Source of the DNA: Streptomyces sp. OR43
Lineage (GTDB): Bacteria; Actinomycetota; Actinomycetes; Streptomycetales; Streptomycetaceae
Assembly: GCF_008042275.1 (NCBI RefSeq)
Contig: NZ_RDBK01000043.1
Coordinates: 4,492,531-4,534,902 of the forward strand
Direction of reading: 5' to 3'
Length of the DNA: 42,372 nucleotides
This document shows positions 1 to 7,175 of this stretch, piece after piece (positions within the stretch are counted from its first letter, which is position 1; the number at the start of each line of letters is the position of its first letter). The notes beneath the pieces were generated by a model. It searched no databases, was not told where the DNA came from, and saw only the letters and a list, made by a program, of their open reading frames with translations. A program made the position numbers and the translations under genes.

Positions 1-120
1 CCGCTGCGGCCGGGACCGCCTCGCCCCACTCTGCGGGCGACCCCGCCCCTGCCGCTGACACCGCTGCGGCCGGGACCGCCTCGCCCCACCCTGCCGGCGG
101 CGCCGCTCCTGCCGATGCCG
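1..120 (+). repeat. 60-bp tandem repeat encoding an Ala/Pro/Thr-rich linker
   Basis: Two 60-bp units (1-60 and 61-120) lie in direct tandem. The first 29 bases of each are identical and the rest differ at several positions. Read in the frame of the gene below they encode a 20-residue Ala/Gly/Thr/Pro-rich unit, typical of a flexible linker between a secretion signal or binding domain and a catalytic domain. The array may extend left of the window. Confidence 0.8.
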
Positions 121-710
121 GCGAAGGTGCCGTGGGCGCGGCCGAGTTGCTGGCCAAGGTCGCCGCGTGCAAGCCGGTCTCGAACGGCTCCTACCGTACG
201 GACGAGAGTGCCTCGCCCTCCGTTCCGGTGTGCGGCATGAACGGAGCCGTCTTCTGGAAGGCCGACCTGGACATCGACTGCGACGGCCAGGTGACCAAGG
301 CCTGCAACGTGGACACCGATCCGTGGTTCCAGGGCGACACCGCGTTCCACACCTCCGGCGACCGGCCGCTGAACGCGGAGGAACTCCCGTACGTCGTGGT
401 GCCGAGCCGCAGCTCCCTCTGGGACTTCAGCGACTCGGGGATCAAGGGCGGCGGTGTCGTCGCCGTCGTCCACGCGGGAAAGGTGGAGTACGCCGTCGTC
501 GGCGACACCGGACCCGCCGGGATCATCGGTGAGGCCTCCTACGCCACCGCCGAGGCGCTCGGGATCAACCCGGACCCGAAGGCCGGCGGCGTGGATTCCG
601 GCGTCACGTACATCCTGTTCAAGGACTCCGTCGTCTCGCCGATCGAGAGCCACAGCGCGGCGGTGACCGCCGGGGAAGGCCTTGCTCGGGCGTTCCTCCG
701 CGACAACTGA
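1..710 (+). CDS. GH75-family chitosanase, 5' end outside window
   Basis: The reading frame is open from base 3 and its true start lies to the left. The N-terminal part seen here is a low-complexity Ala/Pro/Thr linker, followed by about 190 residues with the marks of glycoside hydrolase family 75: the segment ADLDIDCDG and, further on, VVGDTGP followed by IGEAS. In fungal and Streptomyces GH75 enzymes the Asp of GDTGP and the Glu of IGEAS are the catalytic pair. These enzymes hydrolyse chitosan outside the cell, so a signal peptide is expected upstream but cannot be seen. A GTG at 132 could be called as a start, but the open frame and in-frame repeats upstream make that unlikely. The gene converges on the methionine aminopeptidase gene with only 18 bp between them. 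The family call rests on motif recall. Confidence 0.85.
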   Translation, partial: AAAGTASPHSAGDPAPAADTAAAGTASPHPAGGAAPADAGEGAVGAAELLAKVAACKPVSNGSYRTDESASPSVPVCGMNGAVFWKADLDIDCDGQVTKACNVDTDPWFQGDTAFHTSGDRPLNAEELPYVVVPSRSSLWDFSDSGIKGGGVVAVVHAGKVEYAVVGDTGPAGIIGEASYATAEALGINPDPKAGGVDSGVTYILFKDSVVSPIESHSAAVTAGEGLARAFLRDN

Positions 711-728
711 CGAGGGTGGCCCGTTCCC

Positions 729-1496
729 TCAGAGGGCCGTCAGGATCCGGGGGCCGTCGTCCGTGATGGCCACCGTGTGCTCGGCGTGCGCGGCCCGGCT
801 GCCGTCGTTCGTACGCAGCGTCCAGCCGTCCCGGTCCGGGTGGTATCCGTCCCGGCCGCTGCCGATCAGCATCGGCTCGATGGCCAGCACCATGCCGTGC
901 CGCAGCGGCATTCCGCGGCCGGGCCGTCCCTCGTTGGGGACGCCCGGGTCCTCGTGCATGGACCGGCCGATGCCGTGGCCGCCGAATCCGTCCGGGATGC
1001 CGTAGCCGGCCGTGCGGCAGACCGTGCCGATCGCGTGCGCGATGTCACCGATCCGGTTGCCGACGACGGCCGCCGCGATGCCCGCCTCCAGCGCCTCGAA
1101 GGCCGTGTCGACGAGACGGGTGTCCTCGGGCCGGGCGCGGCCGACGATGAAGCTGATCGCCGAGTCCCCGCACCAGCCGTCAAGCGTCGCGCCCGCGTCG
1201 ATGCTCACCAGATCGCCGTCACGCAGCCGCAGGTCGTTCGGGATGCCGTGCACGATCGCGTCGTTCACGGAGGCGCAGATCACGCCGGGGAAGGGGGTCG
1301 GCGCGAAATGCGGCCGGTAGTTCAGGAACGGCGATCCGGCGCCGGCCTCGCGCAGGACCCCGTGGGCCACTTCGTCGAGTTCGCGGAGTGATACGCCGAC
1401 GGTCGCCGCCTCCCGCGCGGCCGTCAGCAACTGCGCCACGACGCGGCCGGCCTCGCGCATGGCTTCGATCGATGTGTCTGTCTTGAGCTGCACCAT
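729..1496 (-). CDS. map: methionine aminopeptidase, type I
   Basis: A 255-residue metalloenzyme of the pita-bread fold that removes the initiator methionine from nascent proteins in the cytoplasm. The expected ligands are present in order: Asp in SIDAG, Asp in GDSA, His in GGHGIG, Glu in LAIEPM and Glu in EHTVAI near the C terminus. HGIPND, typical of type Ia enzymes, is also present. The length is normal for a catalytic core without an N-terminal zinc finger or SH3-binding extension. It is transcribed divergently from a small XRE regulator across a 41-bp gap holding an inverted repeat. It is not next to secY or infA as the housekeeping map usually is, so it is probably a second, accessory copy under local control. 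Confidence 0.93.
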   Translation of the reverse strand: MVQLKTDTSIEAMREAGRVVAQLLTAAREAATVGVSLRELDEVAHGVLREAGAGSPFLNYRPHFAPTPFPGVICASVNDAIVHGIPNDLRLRDGDLVSIDAGATLDGWCGDSAISFIVGRARPEDTRLVDTAFEALEAGIAAAVVGNRIGDIAHAIGTVCRTAGYGIPDGFGGHGIGRSMHEDPGVPNEGRPGRGMPLRHGMVLAIEPMLIGSGRDGYHPDRDGWTLRTNDGSRAAHAEHTVAITDDGPRILTAL

Positions 1497-1504
1497 GCCA
1501 ATTA

Positions 1505-1528
1505 CTATACCGGTCCGAGCGGTATTAG
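1505..1528. promoter_or_regulatory. inverted repeat in map / XRE divergent promoter
   Basis: CTATACCG and CGGTATTAG flank a 7-bp spacer; the arms pair over 7-8 bases. The site fills most of the 41-bp gap between the two divergent start codons and would overlap both promoters. This is the usual arrangement for an operator bound by the small XRE protein encoded next door. That the XRE protein binds here is inference. Confidence 0.5.
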
Positions 1529-1537
1529 AATGACGGC

Positions 1538-1807
1538 ATGGTTCGAACTCCTCTCACCCCCGAAGAGCGCCTGCGCGGCGAACGGCTCGGCCGGCTGCTC
1601 CGTGAGGCGCGCGGTCGCCGCAGCATGGCCGACATCGCAGGATGCGCCGGAATCTCGGCCGAGACGCTGCGCAAGATCGAGACCGGCCGGGCGCCGACTC
1701 CGGCCTTCTTCACCGTCGCGGCACTCGCCGGGGCGCTCGGCATGTCCATGGACGAACTCCTTGCGCGGTGCGCCCCGGAGCCGGAGATCGTTCCACTCGC
1801 CGGGTAA
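1538..1807 (+). CDS. XRE-family helix-turn-helix regulator
   Basis: An 89-residue protein that is almost entirely one Cro/CI-type DNA-binding domain. The segment MADIAGCAGISAETLRKIET (about residues 28-47) matches the helix-turn-helix, followed by the helix-rich AALAGALGMSMDELL typical of XRE proteins. There is no sensor domain, so it probably acts as a simple autoregulated repressor or activator. The ATG at 1538 lies just after the inverted repeat at 1505-1528, and the divergent map gene starts on its other side. The likely role is control of itself and of this map copy. The target cannot be proven from sequence. Confidence 0.85.
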   Translation: MVRTPLTPEERLRGERLGRLLREARGRRSMADIAGCAGISAETLRKIETGRAPTPAFFTVAALAGALGMSMDELLARCAPEPEIVPLAG

Positions 1808-1844
1808 CGGGGCGAAGGGCGGGGGCCCTGAGTAGGGTTGGGGC

Positions 1845-2225
1845 ATGAGCCTCCAGGACTTCGCCCGCAGCGAGTACGTCAGCCTCACCACCTACCGGAA
1901 GGACGGCACTCCGGTCGCCACGCCGGTCTGGGCCGCGGCTGACGGGAACGAGCTCTTCGTCTGGACCAAGAGTGACTCGTGGAAGGTCAAGCGGCTGCGC
2001 AACGACAGCCGCGTCCGCGTCACCGTCTGTGATGTGCGCGGCCGGATCGCAGAAGGCGCGCCGAGCGCCGAGGGGACCGGCAGGCTGCTCGACGAGCAGG
2101 GTACGACCGGTGTGCGCAAGGCCATCGCCCGGAAGTACACCTGGAAGTACTGGCTCCTCGACTACCCGGCGATGATCGTCCGGCTCGGCAAGCGGCCGCA
2201 GACCGGGATCGCCATCTCCTTCTGA
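1845..2225 (+). CDS. PPOX-class F420-dependent protein
   Basis: A 126-residue split-barrel flavin/deazaflavin-binding protein. The start SEYVSLTTYRKDGTPVATPVW and the later WTKSDSWKVKRLRND and RVTVCDVRG segments are characteristic of the actinobacterial PPOX-class F420-binding family (Pfam Putative_PNPOx type). Members bind reduced F420 and are thought to reduce small molecules; the substrate here is unknown. The length fits a single-domain member. It starts at ATG 1845, 37 bp after the XRE gene, so co-transcription is possible but not demanded. Confidence 0.85.
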   Translation: MSLQDFARSEYVSLTTYRKDGTPVATPVWAAADGNELFVWTKSDSWKVKRLRNDSRVRVTVCDVRGRIAEGAPSAEGTGRLLDEQGTTGVRKAIARKYTWKYWLLDYPAMIVRLGKRPQTGIAISF

Positions 2226-2230
2226 GCCCG

Positions 2231-2316
2231 CGGCCGGTGCGTCGGGGGCGCTTGAGTCCCGGCCCGTGCGTCGGGGGCGCTCGAAACCCGGCCGGTGCGT
2301 CAGGGGCGCTCGCGTC
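2231..2316 (+). repeat. three-unit 29-bp tandem repeat
   Basis: Three successive units built on GGTGCGTCGGGGGCGCT repeat with a 29-bp period between the PPOX gene and the next hypothetical gene. Units differ at a few bases. An open frame passes through them but has no ribosome binding site, so they are treated as non-coding. Function unknown. Confidence 0.65.
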
Positions 2317-2433
2317 AACTTCCGCGCTCCTCCCGGACCTTGGTCGAAAAATGCGCGTAGCCGTCCCGTAACACGACTGCGGTCGAATGCCTGCGGACTG
2401 GAAGGTTCCAGCCGACGGCGGCCGAGGGCGACG

Positions 2434-3762
2434 ATGACGGTGCATCAGCATGCTGTGTCCATAGGGGAGTTCGCACACCATCTGCGGGAGGTGGCGGCGC
2501 TGCTCGATCCCGCGCGGGGTTGGTACGGAGTCTTCTGCCGACGGGACCCCGAGGGGATGCGGGCCTGTCTGTCCGGGGCCGAGATCCCGCCCTGGGACGT
2601 CATGGAGTCGCTCTTCGCGGACCTCGCCGCGGTGCGTGGCGCCGCGTTCGCGGAGCGCGCCTCGGTGCGGGCGGCCGAGCTCTACGCCGCCTCCGCCGCC
2701 ACCCATGACCGCCGCCCCGGCGGGCAGCGTCAGCTCGTGGAGCGCCTGGAGCTGATGCTGCGGGAACAGGCGAACGCGGCCGGGCGGCTGAACGCGGCCC
2801 GGACGGGCGGCGAGGCGGGCGGGGCGGACGCGGAGGCGGTCGCCTGGGCCCGCGACGACCACGCCCGGGCGTCGGCCCGCTGCATGGAGCTGCGCAGAAG
2901 ACTGGCGGCGGTCTCGGCGCCGCCGGACTGGTTCCGCGCGGAAGGGGCACCGGTGCCGGAGTCACCGGACTCCCCGGTCACGGCCCCGCCACAGCAGCCC
3001 GTGGGCGTACGTGAGGGCGCCGAACCGTCGCCGGTGCGCCTCGCGGGCGGGCGGTCCCGTACGAAGCCGCGGGGCGCGCGATTCGCCGGGCTGGAGGTCG
3101 AGGAGGAGGCCCCGGTGGCCGCTGCCCCCGTCCTGCCGGTCCCGCCCGTGGCGGCCGCCCAGCCACGCGGCGCCCGATTCGGCGGTGCTCCCCGCACGGA
3201 GAGCGACCCGTCGCCTGCCCCGGCGGCTCAGGACCAGGCCGCGCTGCAGTCCGTGCGCGCCACGGTCGCGACCCTGGTCCGGCTGCGGACGGAGGGGCTC
3301 AGCGGCGAGGCCCACGGCGTGCTCTGCGAGGCGGCGGGCCGGCCCGCGGAACTGTTGCCGGTCCTGGCCGTCGAACTCCACCGGGCGGGGCTCGGCGCGG
3401 ACTGGTCGACCCTGCTGTGGGAGGTGTCCTCGCTGCCCCCGGCCGAGCTGGCGGCCGCGGCGGACGCACTGGCCGGGGCGGGGCGCCCGGAGGACTGCGA
3501 ACACCTGCTGCGCCAGGGCGTCGCACGGCCGCCCGCCGAGATCGCCGATGCCGTGATCGCCCTGGACCGGGCCGGCCGCGGCCCCCAGGCGCAGGCGCTG
3601 CTCGGCGCCTTCGTCCGCGTACGGACACCGCAGGACGCGGCCAGGATCGCGGAGAGCGACCCGCGCCGCCTCGTCCCGCACCTGCTGGCGGCGGCCCGCA
3701 CGGTGTCCGGGGCGCGGGAGCGGGACATCGAGCACGCCCTGCGTATCGCGGGTATCGGTTAG
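2434..3762 (+). CDS. conserved actinobacterial hypothetical protein, Pro/Ala-rich middle
   Basis: I do not recognise a characterised family. From ATG 2434 the product is 442 residues; a GAGG lies six bases upstream, whereas a longer frame from 2266 runs through the tandem repeats without a ribosome site. The N-terminal 150 residues (IGEFAHHLREVAALLDPARG, then WYGVFCRRDPEGMRACL) are helix-rich and contain a likely coiled coil at LVERLELMLREQANAAGRL. A Pro/Ala/Arg-rich linker follows at about residues 170-260. A C-terminal helical region then has repeated L-x-x-A-x-x-L-x-x-AGR patterns resembling TPR-like or HEAT-like helical pairs. No signal peptide or membrane segment is visible. The N-terminal motif is familiar from unannotated Streptomyces proteins. 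It converges on the acetyltransferase gene, 8 bp away. Confidence 0.75.
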   Translation: MTVHQHAVSIGEFAHHLREVAALLDPARGWYGVFCRRDPEGMRACLSGAEIPPWDVMESLFADLAAVRGAAFAERASVRAAELYAASAATHDRRPGGQRQLVERLELMLREQANAAGRLNAARTGGEAGGADAEAVAWARDDHARASARCMELRRRLAAVSAPPDWFRAEGAPVPESPDSPVTAPPQQPVGVREGAEPSPVRLAGGRSRTKPRGARFAGLEVEEEAPVAAAPVLPVPPVAAAQPRGARFGGAPRTESDPSPAPAAQDQAALQSVRATVATLVRLRTEGLSGEAHGVLCEAAGRPAELLPVLAVELHRAGLGADWSTLLWEVSSLPPAELAAAADALAGAGRPEDCEHLLRQGVARPPAEIADAVIALDRAGRGPQAQALLGAFVRVRTPQDAARIAESDPRRLVPHLLAAARTVSGARERDIEHALRIAGIG

Positions 3763-3770
3763 ACGTCGTT

Positions 3771-4382
3771 TCAGCTGATCTCGCTTGCGGCGGTGCGTGT
3801 GGTGAGGTCCTCGTCCGTGATGTGGCGGACCACCCGGCAAGGTGTTCCGAGTGCCACGGTCATCGGCGGAATGCTGCGGCTGACGACGCTGCCGGCGCCG
3901 ATGACGGATCCGTATCCGATGCGAACGCCGGGCAGGACCACGACGTTGCTGCCGATCCAGACCTTGTCCTCGATCACGATCGGCTCGGAGTAGCGACCGA
4001 AGTCGGCCCGGCGCGCGGGATGCACCGGATGCCCCGTCGTGGCCAGCGTCACGCTGGGAGCGATCATGACCCCGCTGCCTATACGGATGTCCACGTCATC
4101 GACGAACGTCAGATTGACGTTCCCGAAGAAGTCGTCGCCGATGTGGACGTTGCTGCCGAACCCGGCGTGGAACGGCGGCAACAGTACGGTGCGTTCACCG
4201 ACCGAGCCGAGGATCTCGGTGAGCAGCGACCGGCGCCTCTCCGGATTGCCCGGGGGCGTCAGGTTGTACTCGAAGATCTGCTCCGTGCGGCGCAGAGGTG
4301 CCTGAAAGGCTGCTTCCGACTCGGTGTAGACGAGCCCCTTGGCGATGCGGGCGAGCACTTCTTCGTTCTGAAGATCCGTCAC
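3771..4382 (-). CDS. hexapeptide-repeat sugar O-acetyltransferase (maltose/galactoside type)
   Basis: An acetyl-CoA-dependent acetyltransferase of the left-handed beta-helix family. The N-terminal part (about residues 10-60) matches the maltose acetyltransferase cap domain, and the rest shows hexapeptide repeats such as IGDDFFGNVNLTFVDDVDI, VIEDKVWIGSNVVVLPGVRIG and GSVIGAGSVVSRSIPP. The His of TTGHPVHP fits the catalytic histidine. I chose GTG 4382 (203 residues) because GGAG sits nine bases upstream; an in-frame GTG at 4415 would add 11 residues but lacks a good site. Such enzymes O-acetylate sugars or sugar-like alcohols in the cytosol. The substrate is unknown and the neighbours give no clue. 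Confidence 0.85.
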   Translation of the reverse strand: MTDLQNEEVLARIAKGLVYTESEAAFQAPLRRTEQIFEYNLTPPGNPERRRSLLTEILGSVGERTVLLPPFHAGFGSNVHIGDDFFGNVNLTFVDDVDIRIGSGVMIAPSVTLATTGHPVHPARRADFGRYSEPIVIEDKVWIGSNVVVLPGVRIGYGSVIGAGSVVSRSIPPMTVALGTPCRVVRHITDEDLTTRTAASEIS

Positions 4383-4503
4383 AGTGGAACACTCCGTTAT
4401 CAGACTCCTGGGCACTGATTGACGCGCCCCTGACCATTCGTGCCATCGACCCTCAATGCCGGCTGCTGCCTCGGTTGTCAGTGGCTACTGCGACCATGCG
4501 CCC

Positions 4504-4992
4504 ATGAACTCAGACGGCACGGAAAAGAAGACGCTGTTGGCCTTCCTCGCAGCACAGCGTGCCAGCGTGCTCGCCATCGTCGACGGGCTTGACGCACAGG
4601 CACTGACCACGGTGGTTCTGCCCTCCGGCTGGACACCCCTCGGACTCATAGAACACTTGGGACACGCCGAGAGGCACTGGTTCCAGGAGATCGTGACCGG
4701 AGAGGCCGAGCCGTTGCCATGGCCCGATGACCATGCCCCCCTGACGACACCGCGAGAGCCGCAGGTGGTTTTCGCCTTCTATGACGACCAGTGCCGCCGT
4801 TCCGATGCCGTGATAGCCCGCACGCCATTGTCCGCACCCCCACAGGGCCGCCATCCCGAACCGCTGGGAGACGAACTCGCCGACCTGCGTGGGATCGTCC
4901 TGCATGTCATCGAAGAGACCGCGCGTCACGCCGGGCATCTGGACATCGCCCGCGAACTGCTCGACGGGCGAACAGGACTTGGCCCTCGCTGA
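4504..4992 (+). CDS. DinB/DUF664-family putative metal-dependent protein
   Basis: A 162-residue four-helix-bundle protein of the DinB superfamily (DUF664 type), whose actinobacterial members are often mycothiol-dependent transferases. The conserved pattern is visible: an N-terminal helix with ILAIVDGLD-like spacing, SGWTPLGLIEHLGHAERHW containing the first metal histidine, and HVIEETARHAGHLD near the C terminus with the other two. ATG 4504 gives the normal family length; an upstream ATG at 4456 would add 16 unconserved residues. It is followed on the other strand by a protein of the related maleylpyruvate isomerase-like fold, an interesting pairing without a known pathway. Confidence 0.85.
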   Translation: MNSDGTEKKTLLAFLAAQRASVLAIVDGLDAQALTTVVLPSGWTPLGLIEHLGHAERHWFQEIVTGEAEPLPWPDDHAPLTTPREPQVVFAFYDDQCRRSDAVIARTPLSAPPQGRHPEPLGDELADLRGIVLHVIEETARHAGHLDIARELLDGRTGLGPR

Positions 4993-5094
4993 GTACCGGG
5001 CTCGTGGCCTGGCCCGGAATCCAGCCCTGCTATCGCCACGCGCCCTGGCAGGGCCTCGACGCGCAGCCCTCAAGGCCGGAACGGGCATCCTTGC

Positions 5095-5736
5095 TCACAG
5101 CACGCGCAAGGACTGCTCGGCGTCACGTTCACGCCTGGCGAGCGCGTGGAGCACGGCCTGATCGCCGTGCCGGTCACGGGCAGCTGCGACAAGGACATCG
5201 ACTGCGACAGCGAGCGTGGCTTCGGGCGTCTGGCTCTGAACGCCCACGCTGAGAACGAGGTCATCCAGGTGCACGGCCAACTCGACGCACCGGGTTTGGA
5301 GGTAGCCGTCGAGCAGCATCTCCTCTCCGGGCCGGTGGAGGACGGCCACTCGCCGATCCGCAGGCTCCTGGCCCAGCCGTTGCGCCAGTGTCCGCCATGC
5401 GGCGTGCGTCTGCTCAGCCACGGCGGCGGGGCCGGCGGCTGCTGTCACCTCGCTCCGGGCACGCACGCCGACGTTGAGTGCGGAGTCCGGCAAAGACGTG
5501 CCGACAAGCCGCGCGTAGTAGCGCACTGGCGATACCGGATCCGCTCCGACCGTCTCGCCGTCGAGAAACCATTCGACCTGCAGGACACTGCGCGCAAGGT
5601 GGCCGGCCAGTCCACCCACCGTCATCCCCGGCAGCACGGAGTCCCTGCCCCAGCAGAGTGCCACCTCTTCCGTGGCCAGCAGGTGCACAGCCCGCTCGGC
5701 TCCCAGAAGGTATGCATTGCGTATCTCCTCAGTCAT
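5095..5736 (-). CDS. maleylpyruvate isomerase-like mycothiol-dependent family protein
   Basis: A 213-residue protein of the MDMPI N-terminal family (TIGR03083 type). Motifs include GGLAGHLARSVLQVEWFLDG, with the first metal histidine in an all-helical bundle, and RCVELAVHLDDL, carrying the second conserved His/Asp pair. Members use a divalent metal and mycothiol to isomerise or transfer thiols; most are uncharacterised. I chose ATG 5736 because AGG lies nine bases upstream and homology begins there. The open frame continues to 5859 but that extension is Pro/Arg/His-rich and looks non-coding. It converges on the DinB gene. Confidence 0.82.
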   Translation of the reverse strand: MTEEIRNAYLLGAERAVHLLATEEVALCWGRDSVLPGMTVGGLAGHLARSVLQVEWFLDGETVGADPVSPVRYYARLVGTSLPDSALNVGVRARSEVTAAAGPAAVAEQTHAAWRTLAQRLGQEPADRRVAVLHRPGEEMLLDGYLQTRCVELAVHLDDLVLSVGVQSQTPEATLAVAVDVLVAAARDRHGDQAVLHALARRERDAEQSLRVL

Positions 5737-6264
5737 GCGAGGCATCCTGCCCGCCCCTGGATCGCGCGCGACAGGGGTGGCCACATGCTGGAATCTGTGA
5801 CCGGAATATGGACAGGGGTGAGGGGCGGGGTCGAAGCCCCGTCCTTGTCTGCGAGGCACCGGGTCGCGCCGGCCGTGCGCGTCCCATCAAGCATCACCCG
5901 GCGGGGTAGTCGCACGCGAACCGATGCTCACCATAGAGCAACGTCCTCCGAGGAAGACCCGGTCCGCGCCGGTCGGCGAACAGGCCCCCCGTCCGTGCTC
6001 CACTGGACGAACCGTCGGCAGACCGTCTGCCAGGCCGGGCCGAACACCGGCGGGAGCTGCCTCCGCGTACACCCCGAGGTGGCCACGAAGACGTCCGCCG
6101 CCAGAACCTCACGGTCGCCGGCCCGGCGACGGACCCGCCCTGAGGACGTCCTGGGGCCATCCGGCCCAGCCCTGGCAATGGACCGCACGGGTGTGAAACG
6201 TGATCGACTCCGCCGGTTCACGGCGATGGTCTTGCCCCGCCGTGTGACGGGGCTTACGTTCTCC
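5737..6264. other. intergenic region without a convincing gene
   Basis: About 530 bases between the divergent starts at 5736 and 6333. Several short open frames occur on both strands, but none has a ribosome site, a recognisable motif or normal residue composition. The right end holds the promoter of the pyrimidine-catabolism operon and is described separately. Confidence 0.55.
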
Positions 6265-6290
6265 TCTACGCCCGTGTCTACGGGCGTAGA
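6265..6290. promoter_or_regulatory. palindromic operator of first pyrimidine-catabolism operon
   Basis: The 14-bp palindrome TCTACG-GG-CGTAGA lies at 6277-6290, preceded by another TCTACG half at 6265, so the whole 26 bases also form an 11-bp inverted repeat with a 4-bp centre. It ends 42 bp before the ATG at 6333. The same 14-bp palindrome precedes the dihydropyrimidinase gene at 9785-9798. This is a strong sign of a shared transcription factor, probably a GntR- or PucR-like regulator encoded elsewhere. Regulator identity is inference. Confidence 0.7.
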
Positions 6291-6332
6291 AACGCGAAGA
6301 GGCTCTCTGACGCCGCGTCGAAGGAGCAGCTC

Positions 6333-7175
6333 ATGTCCCACGTCGTACGCGCCGCACTCGTCCAGGCGACCTGGACCGGCGACACCGAATCCATGATCGC
6401 CAAGCACGAGGAACACGCGCGCGAGGCCGCCCGGCAAGGGGCGAAGATCATCGGGTTCCAGGAGGTGTTCAACGCCCCCTACTTCTGCCAGGTGCAGGAG
6501 CCCGAGCACTACCGCTGGGCGGAGGCCGTGCCCGAAGGCCCGACCGTGCAGCGGATGCGGGAGCTGGCCCGCGAGACCGGCATGGTGATCGTCGTCCCGG
6601 TCTTCGAGGTCGAGCAGTCCGGCTTCTACTACAACACCGCAGCCGTGATCGACGCCGACGGCTCGTACCTCGGCAAGTACCGCAAGCACCACATCCCGCA
6701 GGTCAAGGGGTTCTGGGAGAAGTACTACTTCAAGCCCGGAAACGTCGGCTGGCCCGTCTTCGACACGGCGGTCGGCAAGGTCGGCGTCTATATCTGCTAC
6801 GACCGGCACTTCCCCGAGGGATGGCGGCAACTGGGACTCAACGGAGCCCAGTTGGTCTACAACCCGTCCGCGACCTCGCGCGGCCTCTCCGGCTACCTCT
6901 GGCAGCTGGAGCAGCCCGCGTCCGCCGTCGCCAACGAGTACTTCATCGCCGCGATCAACCGCGTCGGCCAGGAGGAGTACGGCGACAACGACTTCTACGG
7001 AACCAGCTACTTCGTCGACCCGCGCGGCCAGTTCGTCGGTGAGGTGGCCAGCGACAAGGAGGAGGAACTCCTCGTCCGTGACCTGGACTTCGGCCTTATC
7101 GAGGAAGTCCGGCAGCAGTGGGCCTTCTACCGGGACCGCCGCCCCGACGCGTACGAGGGGCTGGTGGAACCGTGA
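6333..7175 (+). CDS. beta-ureidopropionase (nitrilase superfamily)
   Basis: A 280-residue carbon-nitrogen hydrolase that would cleave N-carbamoyl-beta-alanine to beta-alanine, CO2 and ammonia, the last hydrolytic step of reductive pyrimidine catabolism. The catalytic triad is visible: Glu in GFQEVFNAPYF, Lys in YRKHHIPQ and Cys in VYICYDRHFPEG. The ATG at 6333 has GAAGGAG upstream. The stop overlaps the start of the aminotransferase by four bases (GTGA), so they are translationally coupled. A dihydropyrimidinase gene nearby shares the same upstream palindrome, supporting the pyrimidine role over the related N-carbamoylputrescine amidase, which sequence alone would not exclude. Confidence 0.85.
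   Translation: MSHVVRAALVQATWTGDTESMIAKHEEHAREAARQGAKIIGFQEVFNAPYFCQVQEPEHYRWAEAVPEGPTVQRMRELARETGMVIVVPVFEVEQSGFYYNTAAVIDADGSYLGKYRKHHIPQVKGFWEKYYFKPGNVGWPVFDTAVGKVGVYICYDRHFPEGWRQLGLNGAQLVYNPSATSRGLSGYLWQLEQPASAVANEYFIAAINRVGQEEYGDNDFYGTSYFVDPRGQFVGEVASDKEEELLVRDLDFGLIEEVRQQWAFYRDRRPDAYEGLVEP

Noticed and set aside
710..729. Possible terminator hairpin between the chitosanase and map genes
   Set aside because: Pairing is imperfect and extends into the map coding region; too weak to call.
2266..2433. Upstream extension of the hypothetical protein
   Set aside because: It runs through the 29-bp tandem repeats, lacks a ribosome site, and ATG 2434 has one.
5894..6178. Arg/Pro-rich open frames on both strands in the gap before the pyrimidine operon
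   Set aside because: Typical high-GC spurious frames: no ribosome site, no motif, odd residue composition.
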